Both the position numbers and the translations under genes were made by a program. Shown one piece after another: positions 45,994 to 55,367 of a DNA stretch of 64,000 nt; positions within the stretch are counted from its first letter, which is position 1; each line of letters opens with the position of its first letter. The stretch lies in contig NZ_CP041764.1 of the NCBI RefSeq assembly GCF_009817885.1, positions 3,658,001-3,722,000 on the forward strand, in the 5' to 3' direction. The notes below the pieces were generated by a model. It had not been told where the DNA came from. It made no database searches and worked only from the letters and a program-made list of their open reading frames with translations. This DNA comes from Serratia rhizosphaerae (GTDB taxonomy: Bacteria > Pseudomonadota > Gammaproteobacteria > Enterobacterales > Enterobacteriaceae).

Positions 45994-47409
45994 ATGAAAA
46001 TCAAAACCCGTTTTGCACCTAGCCCAACCGGCTACCTGCACGTCGGCGGCGCCCGTACAGCGCTTTACTCCTGGTTGTTCAGCCGTCATGCCGGCGGTGA
46101 GTTCGTGCTGCGTATCGAAGATACCGATCTGGAACGTTCCACCCAGGATGCTATCGATGCGATTATGGATGGCATGAACTGGTTGAATCTGGATTGGGAC
46201 GAAGGCCCGTATTACCAGACCAAACGCTTCGATCGCTATAATGCGGTGATCGACCAGATGCTGGAGCAGGGCACCGCCTACCGCTGCTACTGCTCTAAAG
46301 AGCGTCTGGAAGCGCTGCGTGAAAAGCAGATGGAAAACGGTGAGAAGCCGCGTTATGACGGCCGCTGCCGCGACAGCCAGTGCAGCCATACGGCGGATGA
46401 GCCGCACGTGGTGCGCTTCCGTAACCCGCAGGAAGGCTCGGTGATCTTTAACGACCAGATCCGTGGCCCGATCGAATTCAGCAATCAGGAACTGGACGAT
46501 CTGATCATCCGCCGCACCGACGGTTCACCGACCTACAACTTCTGCGTGGTGGTGGACGACTGGGATATGGAGATTACCCACGTGATCCGCGGTGAAGACC
46601 ATATCAACAACACGCCGCGTCAGATCAATATCCTGAAAGCGCTGGGCGCACCGGTGCCGGAGTATGCGCACGTTTCGATGATCCTGGGCGATGACGGCAA
46701 AAAGTTGTCCAAGCGCCACGGCGCGGTCGGCGTCATGCAGTACCGCGACGACGGCTATCTGCCGGAAGCGCTGCTCAACTATCTGGTGCGTCTGGGCTGG
46801 TCCCATGGCGATCAGGAAATCTTCTCGGTCGACGAGATGAAACAGTTCTTTACGCTGGACGCCATCAGCAAATCCGCCAGCGCCTTCAACACCGAAAAGC
46901 TGCAGTGGCTGAACCACCACTACATTAACCATCTGCCGGCCGAGCAGGTGGCGGTGCACCTGGCCTGGCACGTTGAGCAGCTCGGCATTGAAACGCGCAA
47001 CGGGCCGGAGCTGAAAGACATCGTCAAACTGCTGGGCGAGCGCTGCAAGACGCTGAAAGAGATGGCGGCGGCCTGCCGTTACTTCTATGAAGACTTCAGC
47101 GAGTTTGACGCCGACGCGGCGAAGAAACACCTGCGTCCGGTGGCGCGTCAGCCGCTGGAGACCGTACGCGCCAAGCTGGCGGCCATCAGCGACTGGACGG
47201 CGGAAAACGTGCATGACGCCATTCAGGGCGCGGCGGACGAACTGGGCGTCGGCATGGGTAAAGTAGGGATGCCGCTGCGCGTTGCCGTTACCGGCGCCGG
47301 CCAGTCGCCAAGCATGGACGTTACTGTACAGGCGATCGGTCAGCAGCGTTCTCTGCAGCGTATCGATATGGCGCTGGCCTATATTGCCGAGCGCGAAGCA
47401 CAAGCCTGA
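45994..47409 (+). CDS. gltX: Glutamyl-tRNA synthetase
   Basis: This 471-residue class I synthetase charges tRNA-Glu and has the same length as the E. coli enzyme. The HIGH-type motif is in Pro-Ser-Pro-Thr-Gly-Tyr-Leu-His-Val-Gly, and the KMSKS-type motif is Lys-Leu-Ser-Lys-Arg-His-Gly. A zinc-binding set starts Cys-Tyr-Cys near residue 98 and ends Arg-Asp-Ser-Gln-Cys. The frame extends to 45916, but ATG 45994 gives the conserved start. It is divergent from the Val/Lys tRNA operon, as in E. coli. Confidence 0.98.
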   Translation: MKIKTRFAPSPTGYLHVGGARTALYSWLFSRHAGGEFVLRIEDTDLERSTQDAIDAIMDGMNWLNLDWDEGPYYQTKRFDRYNAVIDQMLEQGTAYRCYCSKERLEALREKQMENGEKPRYDGRCRDSQCSHTADEPHVVRFRNPQEGSVIFNDQIRGPIEFSNQELDDLIIRRTDGSPTYNFCVVVDDWDMEITHVIRGEDHINNTPRQINILKALGAPVPEYAHVSMILGDDGKKLSKRHGAVGVMQYRDDGYLPEALLNYLVRLGWSHGDQEIFSVDEMKQFFTLDAISKSASAFNTEKLQWLNHHYINHLPAEQVAVHLAWHVEQLGIETRNGPELKDIVKLLGERCKTLKEMAAACRYFYEDFSEFDADAAKKHLRPVARQPLETVRAKLAAISDWTAENVHDAIQGAADELGVGMGKVGMPLRVAVTGAGQSPSMDVTVQAIGQQRSLQRIDMALAYIAEREAQA

Positions 47410-47428
47410 TCGTAAAGGCAGGCCGATG

Positions 47429-47463
47429 AAAAACCCCGGGGATGCGTTCCCGGGGTTTTTTTT
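47429..47463 (+). terminator. gltX terminator
   Basis: AAAAACCCCGGG pairs with CCCGGGGTTTTT around GATGCGTT and ends in eight T, 19 bases after gltX. Confidence 0.95.
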
Positions 47464-47599
47464 CACTGACCGGACATGTACCCGATCAAATCGCGGGGGA
47501 GGAAGCGGCGTATTTTTGCCCGCAATGGTCAATCTTTAGCTGCAAACGCGCTGATTTGGCGGCTTTTTCAGCGCTTGATCGAGGAATTTAATTTAGCCG

Positions 47600-47628
47600 T
47601 TGACAGCGTACGGCGGGTTTCATATTAT
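47600..47628 (+). promoter_or_regulatory. Promoter of the tRNA-Ala pair
   Basis: TTGACA (47600-47605) and TATTAT (47623-47628) are 17 bases apart, followed by a GC-rich discriminator (GCGCCCC). This is typical of stable RNA promoters. It lies 34 bases before the first tRNA-Ala. Confidence 0.92.
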
Positions 47629-47662
47629 GCGCCCCGTTCACAGCACAAAGTGATTGTGAGTC

Positions 47663-47738
<76 letters not shown>

Positions 47739-47800
47739 ACCTTTATCTCAGAAAGGTTGGCGAAGACACCGTAACGCCGGTTAATGCGGACCACATTTGT

Positions 47801-47876
<76 letters not shown>

Positions 47877-47884
47877 TCATTTAG

Positions 47885-47911
47885 AAAAGCCGACCTTAGG
47901 GTCGGCTTTTT
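47885..47911 (+). terminator. Terminator of the tRNA-Ala pair
   Basis: AAAGCCGACC pairs with GGTCGGCTTT around TTAG, followed by T residues, eight bases after the second tRNA-Ala. Confidence 0.9.
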
Positions 47912-47954
47912 GCTTTGCAGCGTTTAGCGCAGCCTTATCCGGAACACTAGCCAA

Positions 47955-47980
47955 TAAAAAAGGCCGCCGTAGCGACCTTT
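47955..47980 (-). terminator. nupC terminator
   Basis: On the minus strand AAAGGTCGC and GCGGCCTTT pair (one G-U) around a TACG tetraloop of the stable UNCG type. T residues follow, about 20 bases after the nupC stop. Confidence 0.85.
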
Positions 47981-47999
47981 CTTAACCGCTGCGCGGCGT

Positions 48000-49187
48000 T
48001 TATCCCAGCACCAGGCCGGCGATAGAGGCGGACAGAATGCTGACCAGCGTAGAGCCGTAAACCAGCTTCAGGCCGAAGCGGGAAACCACGTTGCCCTGAT
48101 GTTCGTTCAGGCCTTTAATCGCCCCGGCGACGATGCCGATGGAGGAGAAGTTGGCAAACGACACCAGGAATACCGACAGCATCCCTTGGCTGCGCGGCGT
48201 CAGTTCGGCGCTGATTTTCTGCAGCTCCATCATCGCGACGAACTCATTGGAAACCAGCTTGGTCGCCATAATACTGCCGACCTGCAGCGCTTCATGCTTG
48301 GGAATACCCATAATCCAGGCGAACGGATAGAAGAAGTAGCCGAGAAGCTCTTGGAAACTCAGACCGAAGACGGCGCTGAACAGGGCGTTGACGGCGGCGA
48401 TCAGTGCGATGAAGCCGATCAGCATCGCGGCGACGATAATCGCCACCTTAAAGCCCGCCAGAATATATTCCCCCAGCATTTCAAAGAAGCTCTGGCCTTC
48501 ATGCAGGTTGCCCAGGTGCAGCTCTTCTTCCTGGCTGGTGTCGTACGGGTTGATCAGAGACAGCACGATAAAGGTGCTGAACATGTTGAGCACCAGCGCT
48601 GCCACCACAAATTTTGCGTCCAGCATCGACATATAGGCGCCGACGATCGACATGGACACCGTCGACATGGCGGTGGCCGCCATGGTGTACATGCGTTTTT
48701 CCGACATCTTGCCGAGAATATCTTTATAGGCGATAAAGTTTTCGGACTGGCCGAGGATCAGCGAGCTGACGGCGTTGAACGATTCGAGCTTGCCCATCCC
48801 GTTCACTTTCGACAGCACGGTGCCGATGACGCGGATCACAACCGGCAGCACTTTAATATATTGCAGAATACCGATCAGCGCGGAGATAAAGACGATCGGG
48901 CACAGCACCTTCAGGAAGAAGAACGCCAGGCCTTTATCACCCATGCCGCCAAATACAAACTCAGTCCCTTGTCCTGCAAATCCGAGCAGCTTGTCAAACA
49001 GCGCGGCGAATCCTTTTACAAAGCCCAATCCCGCTTCCGAATGCAGGAAGAAGTAGGCCAGTAACACTTCGATAACCAATAATTGAATAACATAGCGAAT
49101 GCGGATGCTTTTGCGATCGCGGCAGACCAACAGCGCGAGAATCGCCACCACCACTAACGCTAACGCAAAGTGCGCAATATGGGACAT
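48000..49187 (-). CDS. nupC: Nucleoside permease NupC
   Basis: This 395-residue proton-coupled nucleoside transporter of the CNT family imports pyrimidine nucleosides and adenosine. It has about eight to ten hydrophobic segments. The family motifs Gly-Gln-Ser-Glu-Asn-Phe and Ala-Thr-Lys-Leu-Val-Ser-Asn-Glu-Phe are present. GGAG lies before the ATG. It is divergent from mntH, as in E. coli. Confidence 0.96.
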   Translation of the reverse strand: MSHIAHFALALVVVAILALLVCRDRKSIRIRYVIQLLVIEVLLAYFFLHSEAGLGFVKGFAALFDKLLGFAGQGTEFVFGGMGDKGLAFFFLKVLCPIVFISALIGILQYIKVLPVVIRVIGTVLSKVNGMGKLESFNAVSSLILGQSENFIAYKDILGKMSEKRMYTMAATAMSTVSMSIVGAYMSMLDAKFVVAALVLNMFSTFIVLSLINPYDTSQEEELHLGNLHEGQSFFEMLGEYILAGFKVAIIVAAMLIGFIALIAAVNALFSAVFGLSFQELLGYFFYPFAWIMGIPKHEALQVGSIMATKLVSNEFVAMMELQKISAELTPRSQGMLSVFLVSFANFSSIGIVAGAIKGLNEHQGNVVSRFGLKLVYGSTLVSILSASIAGLVLG

Positions 49188-49503
49188 GTGTGCTCCAAAC
49201 TTGAGGCAGGCTGAATTTCGGTTGTCATTCTATGTAACGCTACGTTTAAAAACGAGAGTTCAATTACAAATATGGAAAATTACACTGGGATTTTTCTCAA
49301 ATCAGCATAATAAACCACCAAAAATCAACATGTTAATAATTGTGCGCATTCGTGGGGATTTTGTGTTAATTTGAGTATTAGGCGTATTTCGTCCTGCATC
49401 TGTGCCGTTTTGTTGGGTACAAAGCGTTTGAATTTGCTGCGATCTGTTCTTCAACCTTCGTTGCCGTCTATCACAGAGATAAGTATTACCGCATTAAATG
49501 CGA
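49188..49503. other. nupC-mntH intergenic region, nupC side
   Basis: These 316 bases of the 379-base divergent gap are AT-rich and hold no ORF with a plausible start. nupC is under CRP and CytR in E. coli. I could not place a CRP palindrome here by eye. Confidence 0.4.
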
Positions 49504-49531
49504 TTGATAATTATTATCATCTTGGTAGGAT
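49504..49531 (+). promoter_or_regulatory. mntH promoter overlapped by a perfect Fur box
   Basis: TTGATA (49504-49509) and TAGGAT (49526-49531) are 16 bases apart. The perfect 6-1-6 Fur palindrome GATAAT-T-ATTATC at 49506-49518 covers the -35 element and spacer. Iron-Fur repression of mntH is known in E. coli and Salmonella. I did not recognise an MntR palindrome. Confidence 0.85.
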
Positions 49532-49566
49532 GATGGTTAGCTTAATAATAGTAAGGGTTTCACGAT

Positions 49567-50808
49567 ATGCTGAACAGTCGCGCGGTTAACTCCTCAACAT
49601 CAACCGACCGCCCGTCCAGAAAGATCAAACTTTCTCTGATGGGACCGGCATTTATCGCCGCCATCGGCTATATCGATCCCGGTAACTTCGCCACCAATAT
49701 CCAGTCCGGCGCCTCCTTTGGCTATAAACTGCTGTGGGTGGTGGTGTGGGCCAATGTGATGGCGATGCTGATTCAACTGCTGTCTGCCAAATTGGGGATC
49801 GCCACCGGCAAGAACCTGGCTGAACATATTCGCGATCGCCTGCCGCGTCCGGCAGTATGGGCCTATTGGGTGCAGGCGGAGATTATTGCCATGGCGACCG
49901 ACCTGGCCGAATTTATCGGCGCGGCGATAGGTTTCAAACTGTTGTTGGGCGTGACTTTGCTGGAAGGGGCGATCCTGACCGGTATTGCCACTTTCCTGAT
50001 TTTGATGCTGCAAAAGCGCGGGCAAAAGCCGCTGGAGCTGGTGATCGGCGGGTTGCTGCTGTTTGTCGCCGCGGCCTATATTGTCGAGCTGGTGTTCTCG
50101 CAGCCGCAGCTGAGCGGGTTGGTTAAAGGCATGGCGATACCGGATCTGCCTAATGGTGATGCGGTGTTCCTGGCCGCCGGTGTGCTCGGCGCTACTATTA
50201 TGCCGCACGTGATTTATCTGCATTCGTCGCTGACGCAGACCGCCGGCAACAGTTCCAAGGCGCAGCGCTATGCCTCGACCAAGGTCGACGTGGCGTTGGC
50301 GATGACCATCGCCGGCTTCGTTAACCTGGCGATGATGGCCACCGCCGCGGCGGCCTTCCACTTTAGCGGCCACAGCGGCATCGCCGATCTTGACCAGGCT
50401 TACCTGACGCTGCAGCCGCTGCTGGGGCATGCGGCGGCCACGGTATTCGGCCTGAGTCTGGTGGCGGCCGGTCTCTCCTCTACCGTGGTGGGGACGCTGG
50501 CGGGGCAGGTGGTGATGCAGGGCTTCGTCCGCTTCTATATCCCGTTGTGGGTGCGCCGGGTGGTGACCATGCTGCCGTCGTTTGTGGTTATCATGCTGGG
50601 GATGGACGCCACGCATATTCTGGTGATGAGCCAGGTGCTGCTGAGTTTCGGCATCGCGCTGGCGCTGGTGCCGCTGCTGAAGTTTACCGGCAACCGCGAG
50701 CTGATGGGTGAGATGGTCAACGGGCGCGCGGTTCAGAACATTGGCTGGTTGATCGTCGCTATCGTGGTGGGACTAAACGGCTACCTGCTGTTGAGCAGTC
50801 TGTTCTAA
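49567..50808 (+). CDS. mntH: Manganese transporter MntH (Nramp family)
   Basis: This 413-residue proton-coupled Mn(II) importer has eleven predicted membrane segments. The Nramp metal-site motifs are Asp-Pro-Gly-Asn in the first helix and Met-Pro-His in the sixth. The length equals that of E. coli MntH, and its position beside nupC is conserved. The overlapping Fur box points to iron control. Confidence 0.96.
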   Translation: MLNSRAVNSSTSTDRPSRKIKLSLMGPAFIAAIGYIDPGNFATNIQSGASFGYKLLWVVVWANVMAMLIQLLSAKLGIATGKNLAEHIRDRLPRPAVWAYWVQAEIIAMATDLAEFIGAAIGFKLLLGVTLLEGAILTGIATFLILMLQKRGQKPLELVIGGLLLFVAAAYIVELVFSQPQLSGLVKGMAIPDLPNGDAVFLAAGVLGATIMPHVIYLHSSLTQTAGNSSKAQRYASTKVDVALAMTIAGFVNLAMMATAAAAFHFSGHSGIADLDQAYLTLQPLLGHAAATVFGLSLVAAGLSSTVVGTLAGQVVMQGFVRFYIPLWVRRVVTMLPSFVVIMLGMDATHILVMSQVLLSFGIALALVPLLKFTGNRELMGEMVNGRAVQNIGWLIVAIVVGLNGYLLLSSLF

Positions 50809-50832
50809 CCGGCGACGCCGGCCGCAAAACAC

Positions 50833-50858
50833 AACAGGGCGCGAATTCGCGCCCTGTT
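50833..50858. terminator. Palindrome between mntH and ypeC
   Basis: A 26-bp perfect palindrome centred on GAATTC lies between convergent genes. The T-run is short on both sides, so it is a likely but not textbook bidirectional terminator. Confidence 0.75.
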
Positions 50859-50863
50859 TGCTA

Positions 50864-51328
50864 TCAGTCATCGTGGTGGTGACGATGGTGGTGCTTATAC
50901 TCTTTGTAGCGTTCTTTCTGGTATTTTTTATATTCTTTATCACGTTCCTTTTGGTACTTCCTGTACTCTTTTTCGCGCTCTTTCTGGTATTTCTTGTACC
51001 TTTTGTACTCGTGCTTATCGTATTTACGATAGCGTCCGTCATGGTAGTAGTAATGTTTGCGCCAGTAATCGTGGTCGCGCCAGCGATAACCATCCCAGTA
51101 GTAGCCGCGCCGGCTGCGTTCGCCCAACTCTCGGCCGCGATGGCTCTCCCACCAGTCGCGGTCACGCCAGTCATAGCCGTCCCAATAGTTGCCGCGTCGG
51201 TCCTGATCGCCGATACGTAGAGAAACGCCGGGGAGTAAATCGATACTCAAGCCGTCCGCCTGCGCCTGTGGCGCCATGGGAACGGTCGCGGCCACGAAAA
51301 CGGCGGCCAGTAGCAGAGGTTTGAACAT
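50864..51328 (-). CDS. ypeC: DUF2502 protein YpeC with Lys/Tyr repeats
   Basis: This 154-residue exported protein has a signal peptide (about 1-24, ending Ala-Gln-Ala). The DUF2502 core follows with Arg-Ile-Gly-Asp-Gln-Asp and Tyr-Trp-Asp-Gly-Tyr. Three 11-residue units of the form Tyr-(Lys/Arg)-Lys-Tyr-Gln-Lys-Glu-Arg-x-Lys-Glu occupy about 108-140, then a His-rich tail (His-His-His-Arg-His-His-His) that could bind metal. It is about 45 residues longer than E. coli YpeC, mostly because of the repeats. The function is unknown. It sits beside mntH, close to its E. coli position. Confidence 0.88.
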   Translation of the reverse strand: MFKPLLLAAVFVAATVPMAPQAQADGLSIDLLPGVSLRIGDQDRRGNYWDGYDWRDRDWWESHRGRELGERSRRGYYWDGYRWRDHDYWRKHYYYHDGRYRKYDKHEYKRYKKYQKEREKEYRKYQKERDKEYKKYQKERYKEYKHHHRHHHDD

Positions 51329-51537
51329 GCTTTCTCCTTATTATCGGCGGTTCATAGGCGGCATAATTTATATGCTGCCTATGAACTGTCCTTATACTTT
51401 TGTGCCGTAGCAGGGTAACGGTATCACGACGTCAAACCTTTGAGGGGGAATCCGAAAAGCCTCTAACCCCCGGTAAATTGAGAATCTTCTGTGACGATTA
51501 GCCTGCCCGAGACTGAAGGCGATCTGGTTGTAACCGA

Positions 51538-52527
51538 TTACATTAATATCTGTTCGATCAGCGTCAGCTCTTCCTGGCTAAAGTCGCGATGCGCCAGCAT
51601 GCCGACCGCATCCTCTATCTGCGCCGTTTTGCTGGCGCCAATCAGCACCGACGTGACGGCTTGATGCCGCAGCACCCAGGCCAGCGCCATCTGCGACAGC
51701 TTCTGTCCCCGTTGCAGCGCAAGCTGATTCAGGCGGCGCACTTTGTCTAACCGTTCATCAGTCAGCTGCTCGGGGCGCAGGAACTGGCTGCCGCTGGCGG
51801 CGCGCGAATCTTGCGGAATCCCCTGCAGATAGCGATCGGTCAGAATGCCGCCCGCCAGGGGAGAAAAGGCGATGCAGCCGACGCCGTGCTGCTGCAGGGT
51901 ATCGAACAATTGCGTCTCTGCATCGCGTTCAAACAGGGAGTATTTCGGCTGATGGATCAGGCAGGGCGTGCCCAGCCGCTGCAGGATGGCAAACGCTTCG
52001 CTGGCGCGCTGTGCCGGATAGTTCGACAGGCCGATATACAGCGCCTTGCCCTGACGCACCAGCAAATCCAGCGCCGCCATAGTTTCTTCCAGCGGGGTAT
52101 GCGGGTCCGGCCGATGGTGATAAAAAATATCGACATACTCCAGCCCCAGACGGCGCAGGCTCTGGTCAAGGCTGGCGACCAGGTACTTTTTGGATCCCCA
52201 GTCGCCGTAGGGGCCAGGCCACATGGTATAGCCGGCTTTGGTCGAAATAATCAGCTCATCGCGGTATGGACGCAGATCGCTTTGCAGCATACGGCCAAAA
52301 CTTTCCTCGGCGGCGCCGGGCGGCGGGCCGTAATTATTGGCCAGATCGAAATGGGTAATCCCCAGGTCGAAAGCCTGTTGCACCAGCCGGCGCGCGTTAT
52401 CCAGCGAGGATACTTCACCGAAGTTGTGCCACAGGCCCAGCGCAATGGCCGGCAACTGCAGGCCGCTGCGCCCGCAGCGCTGGTAGTGCATATGTTGATA
52501 ACGGGAATCGTCCGCCTGATAAGCCAT
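51538..52527 (-). CDS. yghZ: Aldo-keto reductase, YghZ/Gpr type
   Basis: This 329-residue NADPH-dependent reductase of the AKR14 type is related to E. coli L-glyceraldehyde-3-phosphate reductase. The catalytic set is visible: Asp-Leu-Ala-Asn-Asn-Tyr, Thr-Lys-Ala-Gly-Tyr and Phe-Tyr-His-His. The frame is open to 52605. I start at ATG 52527 because the N-terminus then aligns residue for residue with YghZ. An ATG two codons upstream is possible. It is a single gene. The 209-base gap before ypeC shows no feature. Confidence 0.87.
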   Translation of the reverse strand: MAYQADDSRYQHMHYQRCGRSGLQLPAIALGLWHNFGEVSSLDNARRLVQQAFDLGITHFDLANNYGPPPGAAEESFGRMLQSDLRPYRDELIISTKAGYTMWPGPYGDWGSKKYLVASLDQSLRRLGLEYVDIFYHHRPDPHTPLEETMAALDLLVRQGKALYIGLSNYPAQRASEAFAILQRLGTPCLIHQPKYSLFERDAETQLFDTLQQHGVGCIAFSPLAGGILTDRYLQGIPQDSRAASGSQFLRPEQLTDERLDKVRRLNQLALQRGQKLSQMALAWVLRHQAVTSVLIGASKTAQIEDAVGMLAHRDFSQEELTLIEQILM

Positions 52528-52742
52528 ATTCATACTCAAGAATCGCCGATAGTCAGAAAGAAGATTTTTAGTGTATACGCTTTCACTAAAAGGCGCTGCG
52601 TACATTAATCTTTCAACTGACGGAAGCCGGCGGTTTCTCGGTATGCGATGCTGTGAAGTTTGGCCCGCCTCTTTTTTGCTCGTAATCTGCGCCCTGTCGT
52701 CAATACTTAACGGTACATACCGCAGTCAGACAGGTGACGCTT

Positions 52743-54404
52743 ATGAACGCCCACTACACGGTAGCTGATTATCTTCTCGATCGTCTGGCGCAGATAGGCA
52801 TCCGCCATCTTTTTGGCGTGCCGGGCGATTACAACCTGCATTTTCTGGATCATGTGATCGATCACCCGCAAATCCGCTGGGTAGGCTGCGCCAATGAGCT
52901 GAACGCCGCCTACGCGGCCGATGGCTATGCGCGTTGTCAGCCGGCCGCGGCGTTGCTGACCACCTTCGGCGTGGGTGAGTTGAGCGCCGTCAACGGCATT
53001 GCGGGCAGCTATGCCGAGTATCTGCCGGTCATTCACCTGGTGGGGGCGCCGATGCTGCGCGCCCAGCGTGCCGGAGAGATGCTGCACCATACGCTGGGAG
53101 ACGGTGACTTCGGCCACTTTGCGCGCATGGCGCAAGAGGTGACGGCGGCGCAGGCCAGCCTGACGCTGGACAACGCCAAGGCGGAAATTGACCGCCTGCT
53201 GAGCGTGGCATTAACCGAACGGCGACCGGTTTATCTGCTGCTGCCGGGCGACGTGGCGCAGGCGCCGTTGACGCCGCCGCTATCGCCGCTGAGGTTACCG
53301 GCGTTTCATTCGGCGCCGGAGGCGCTGGCCGGGTTTATTGCCGCCGCGTGCGAGTTGCTGCAGCCGGCGCGCCACGTCACGCTGGTGGCGGATTTTCTCG
53401 CCGAGCGCTTTGGCGCACGGCAGGCGTTGGCGCAGTGGATGGATGAAGTCCCTTTGCCGCATGCAACCTTGCTGATGGGCAAAAGCGTGCTGGATGAAAC
53501 CCATACCGGGTTTATCGGCACCTACAGCGGCGCGGCCAGCGATCCGCTGGTCAGGCAGCGGGTGGAAGAGGCGGATGCGACCATACTGGTCGGCGTGCGC
53601 TTAACCGACACCATCACCGCCGGTTTCAGCCAGCGGTTAACGGCGGAAAAATGTATCGATATCCAGCCGTTCGCCGCCTGCGTCGGCCGGCAGACCTTCA
53701 GCCCGCTGGCGATGCATGATGCGGTACAGGCGCTGCATCAGCTGACGATGTCGCTGAACGGGCAGTGGCCGCCGCTGGCCGTGAGTCGCCCGGAATTACC
53801 TGCCGCTGAGGGCGATAAACTGGATCAGCACGCACTTTGGCGTCAGCTGCAGGCATTTTTGCAACCCGGTGACGCGATCATTGCCGATCAGGGCACCGCC
53901 TGTTTTGGCGCGGCGGCGCTTAGCCTGCCGCAGGGTTGCCTGTTTATCAATCAGCCGCTGTGGGGGTCGATCGGCTACACCCTGCCGGCGGCGTTTGGCG
54001 TGCAGACGGCGCAGCCGGATCGTCGGGTGGTGCTGCTGATCGGCGACGGCGCCGCGCAGCTGACGATCCAGGAGTTGGGATCGCTACTGCGTGACGATCT
54101 CAAACCGGTGATTTTGCTGCTGAATAATGGCGGTTATACCGTCGAACGCGCCATCCATGGGCCGCAACAGCGCTATAACGATATCGCCGCCTGGGACTGG
54201 TGCGCGCTGCCGCAGGCGTTAGGGTCGGCAACGGCCAGCACGGTGCGGCGGGTCAGTACGCCGCAGCAGCTGCAGAGCGCGCTGCAGACGGCCGGCAACA
54301 GCGGGCGGCTGGCGTTGATTGAGGTGCTGCTGCCGCCGATGGATGTGCCGGAACTGCTGAACAGCATCTCGCAGGCGATTCAATTACGCAATGATGCCGC
54401 CTAG
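52743..54404 (+). CDS. ipdC: Indolepyruvate/phenylpyruvate decarboxylase
   Basis: This 553-residue TPP enzyme decarboxylates indole-3-pyruvate to indole-3-acetaldehyde, a route to auxin, and related aryl or branched keto acids. The catalytic Glu is in Ala-Asn-Glu-Leu-Asn-Ala-Ala-Tyr. The TPP motif Gly-Asp-Gly-Ala-Ala-Gln ends with Asn-Asn-Gly-Gly-Tyr. Its length is close to that of Enterobacter IpdC. ATG 52743 has AGGTGA at 52732-52737. GTG 52734 lies inside that site. It converges with a LysR gene, overlapping by four bases. Confidence 0.9.
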   Translation: MNAHYTVADYLLDRLAQIGIRHLFGVPGDYNLHFLDHVIDHPQIRWVGCANELNAAYAADGYARCQPAAALLTTFGVGELSAVNGIAGSYAEYLPVIHLVGAPMLRAQRAGEMLHHTLGDGDFGHFARMAQEVTAAQASLTLDNAKAEIDRLLSVALTERRPVYLLLPGDVAQAPLTPPLSPLRLPAFHSAPEALAGFIAAACELLQPARHVTLVADFLAERFGARQALAQWMDEVPLPHATLLMGKSVLDETHTGFIGTYSGAASDPLVRQRVEEADATILVGVRLTDTITAGFSQRLTAEKCIDIQPFAACVGRQTFSPLAMHDAVQALHQLTMSLNGQWPPLAVSRPELPAAEGDKLDQHALWRQLQAFLQPGDAIIADQGTACFGAAALSLPQGCLFINQPLWGSIGYTLPAAFGVQTAQPDRRVVLLIGDGAAQLTIQELGSLLRDDLKPVILLLNNGGYTVERAIHGPQQRYNDIAAWDWCALPQALGSATASTVRRVSTPQQLQSALQTAGNSGRLALIEVLLPPMDVPELLNSISQAIQLRNDAA

Positions 54405-55267
54405 CCTGAAGAACCACTCAGCAGATGTTCCAGCAGCCAGAACCCCGCCGGCCCCGGCGGGGTCAGTTTTGACCAGACCGCATCCACGGAGATCAGCATC
54501 GGCCAGCCGCGTGGCTGCAGTTCGGTCAGGTGGCCGTGGTCGTATTGCTTCACCAGCCAGTGCGGCAGTATCGCCCAGCCAAATCCCTGTTCCGCCATCT
54601 CCAGCAGCATCAGATAGCTGGGGGCCGACCAGACGCGTCCCTGCGGCTTGTTTCGGTTGTTGATATAGCTGTTGAGATACAGCTGCCGGGTGCTGGCGAG
54701 CTGCTCCTGCGTAGGATGGGCGACGCTGGCCAGCGGATGCTGACGAGAGACGAAAATGCCCATTTCGGTGCGCTCCGGCAGCCGCGCCGCCGCGATATCT
54801 GACGGGTAGTCCGGCTGCACCGCCAGCATCCCCAGATGGGCGCGACCGCTCTGCAGTAAGTCCAGCACGTCCTCCCCTTCGCCAACCATGCATTCCAGCT
54901 CAATATCCTGATAGCGCTGTTCAAACTGCGCCATCAGGCTTTCGTGATAACTCGGCTGATAGGTATCGGAAAAGACGATGGTCAGCCGCGGCTCGATCTT
55001 GTCCGCCAGGCGGATGCTCAGGGCGTCCAGCCGTTCGCTGGCGGCCAGAATCTCCTGTACGTGCCCCAGCACTTTATGGCCGGCGACGGTCAGCGTCGGC
55101 TGACGGGACTGTCGGTCGAACAGAATTAAATCGAGATCTGCCTCCAGATTGGCGATGGCGGTGCTGATGGTTGACTGGCTTTTCTTCAGCTTACGGGCGG
55201 CGGCGGAAAATGAACCGAGCGCCGCGGCTTCAACAAACGCCAATAAGGCTTCGGGAGAGTAGCGCAT
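54401..55267 (-). CDS. LysR-type regulator divergent from PACE efflux gene
   Basis: This 288-residue LysR regulator has an N-terminal helix-turn-helix with Ser-Gln-Ser-Thr-Ile-Ser-Thr-Ala and an effector domain. The frame runs upstream to 55591 through the neighbouring gene. I start at ATG 55267, where the LysR fold begins. It is divergent from a PACE efflux gene across 100 AT-rich bases. This is the same layout as aceR-aceI in Acinetobacter, so control of that gene is likely. Confidence 0.88.
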   Translation of the reverse strand: MRYSPEALLAFVEAAALGSFSAAARKLKKSQSTISTAIANLEADLDLILFDRQSRQPTLTVAGHKVLGHVQEILAASERLDALSIRLADKIEPRLTIVFSDTYQPSYHESLMAQFEQRYQDIELECMVGEGEDVLDLLQSGRAHLGMLAVQPDYPSDIAAARLPERTEMGIFVSRQHPLASVAHPTQEQLASTRQLYLNSYINNRNKPQGRVWSAPSYLMLLEMAEQGFGWAILPHWLVKQYDHGHLTELQPRGWPMLISVDAVWSKLTPPGPAGFWLLEHLLSGSSG

Positions 55268-55367
55268 GGATATATCTACTTTATCGATGGAATCTATTTT
55301 TAATCTACGCAAAAAAGCGATGATAATCACCTCACTTTTCCAACAATGAGTAAAAAACAGGTGAGTT

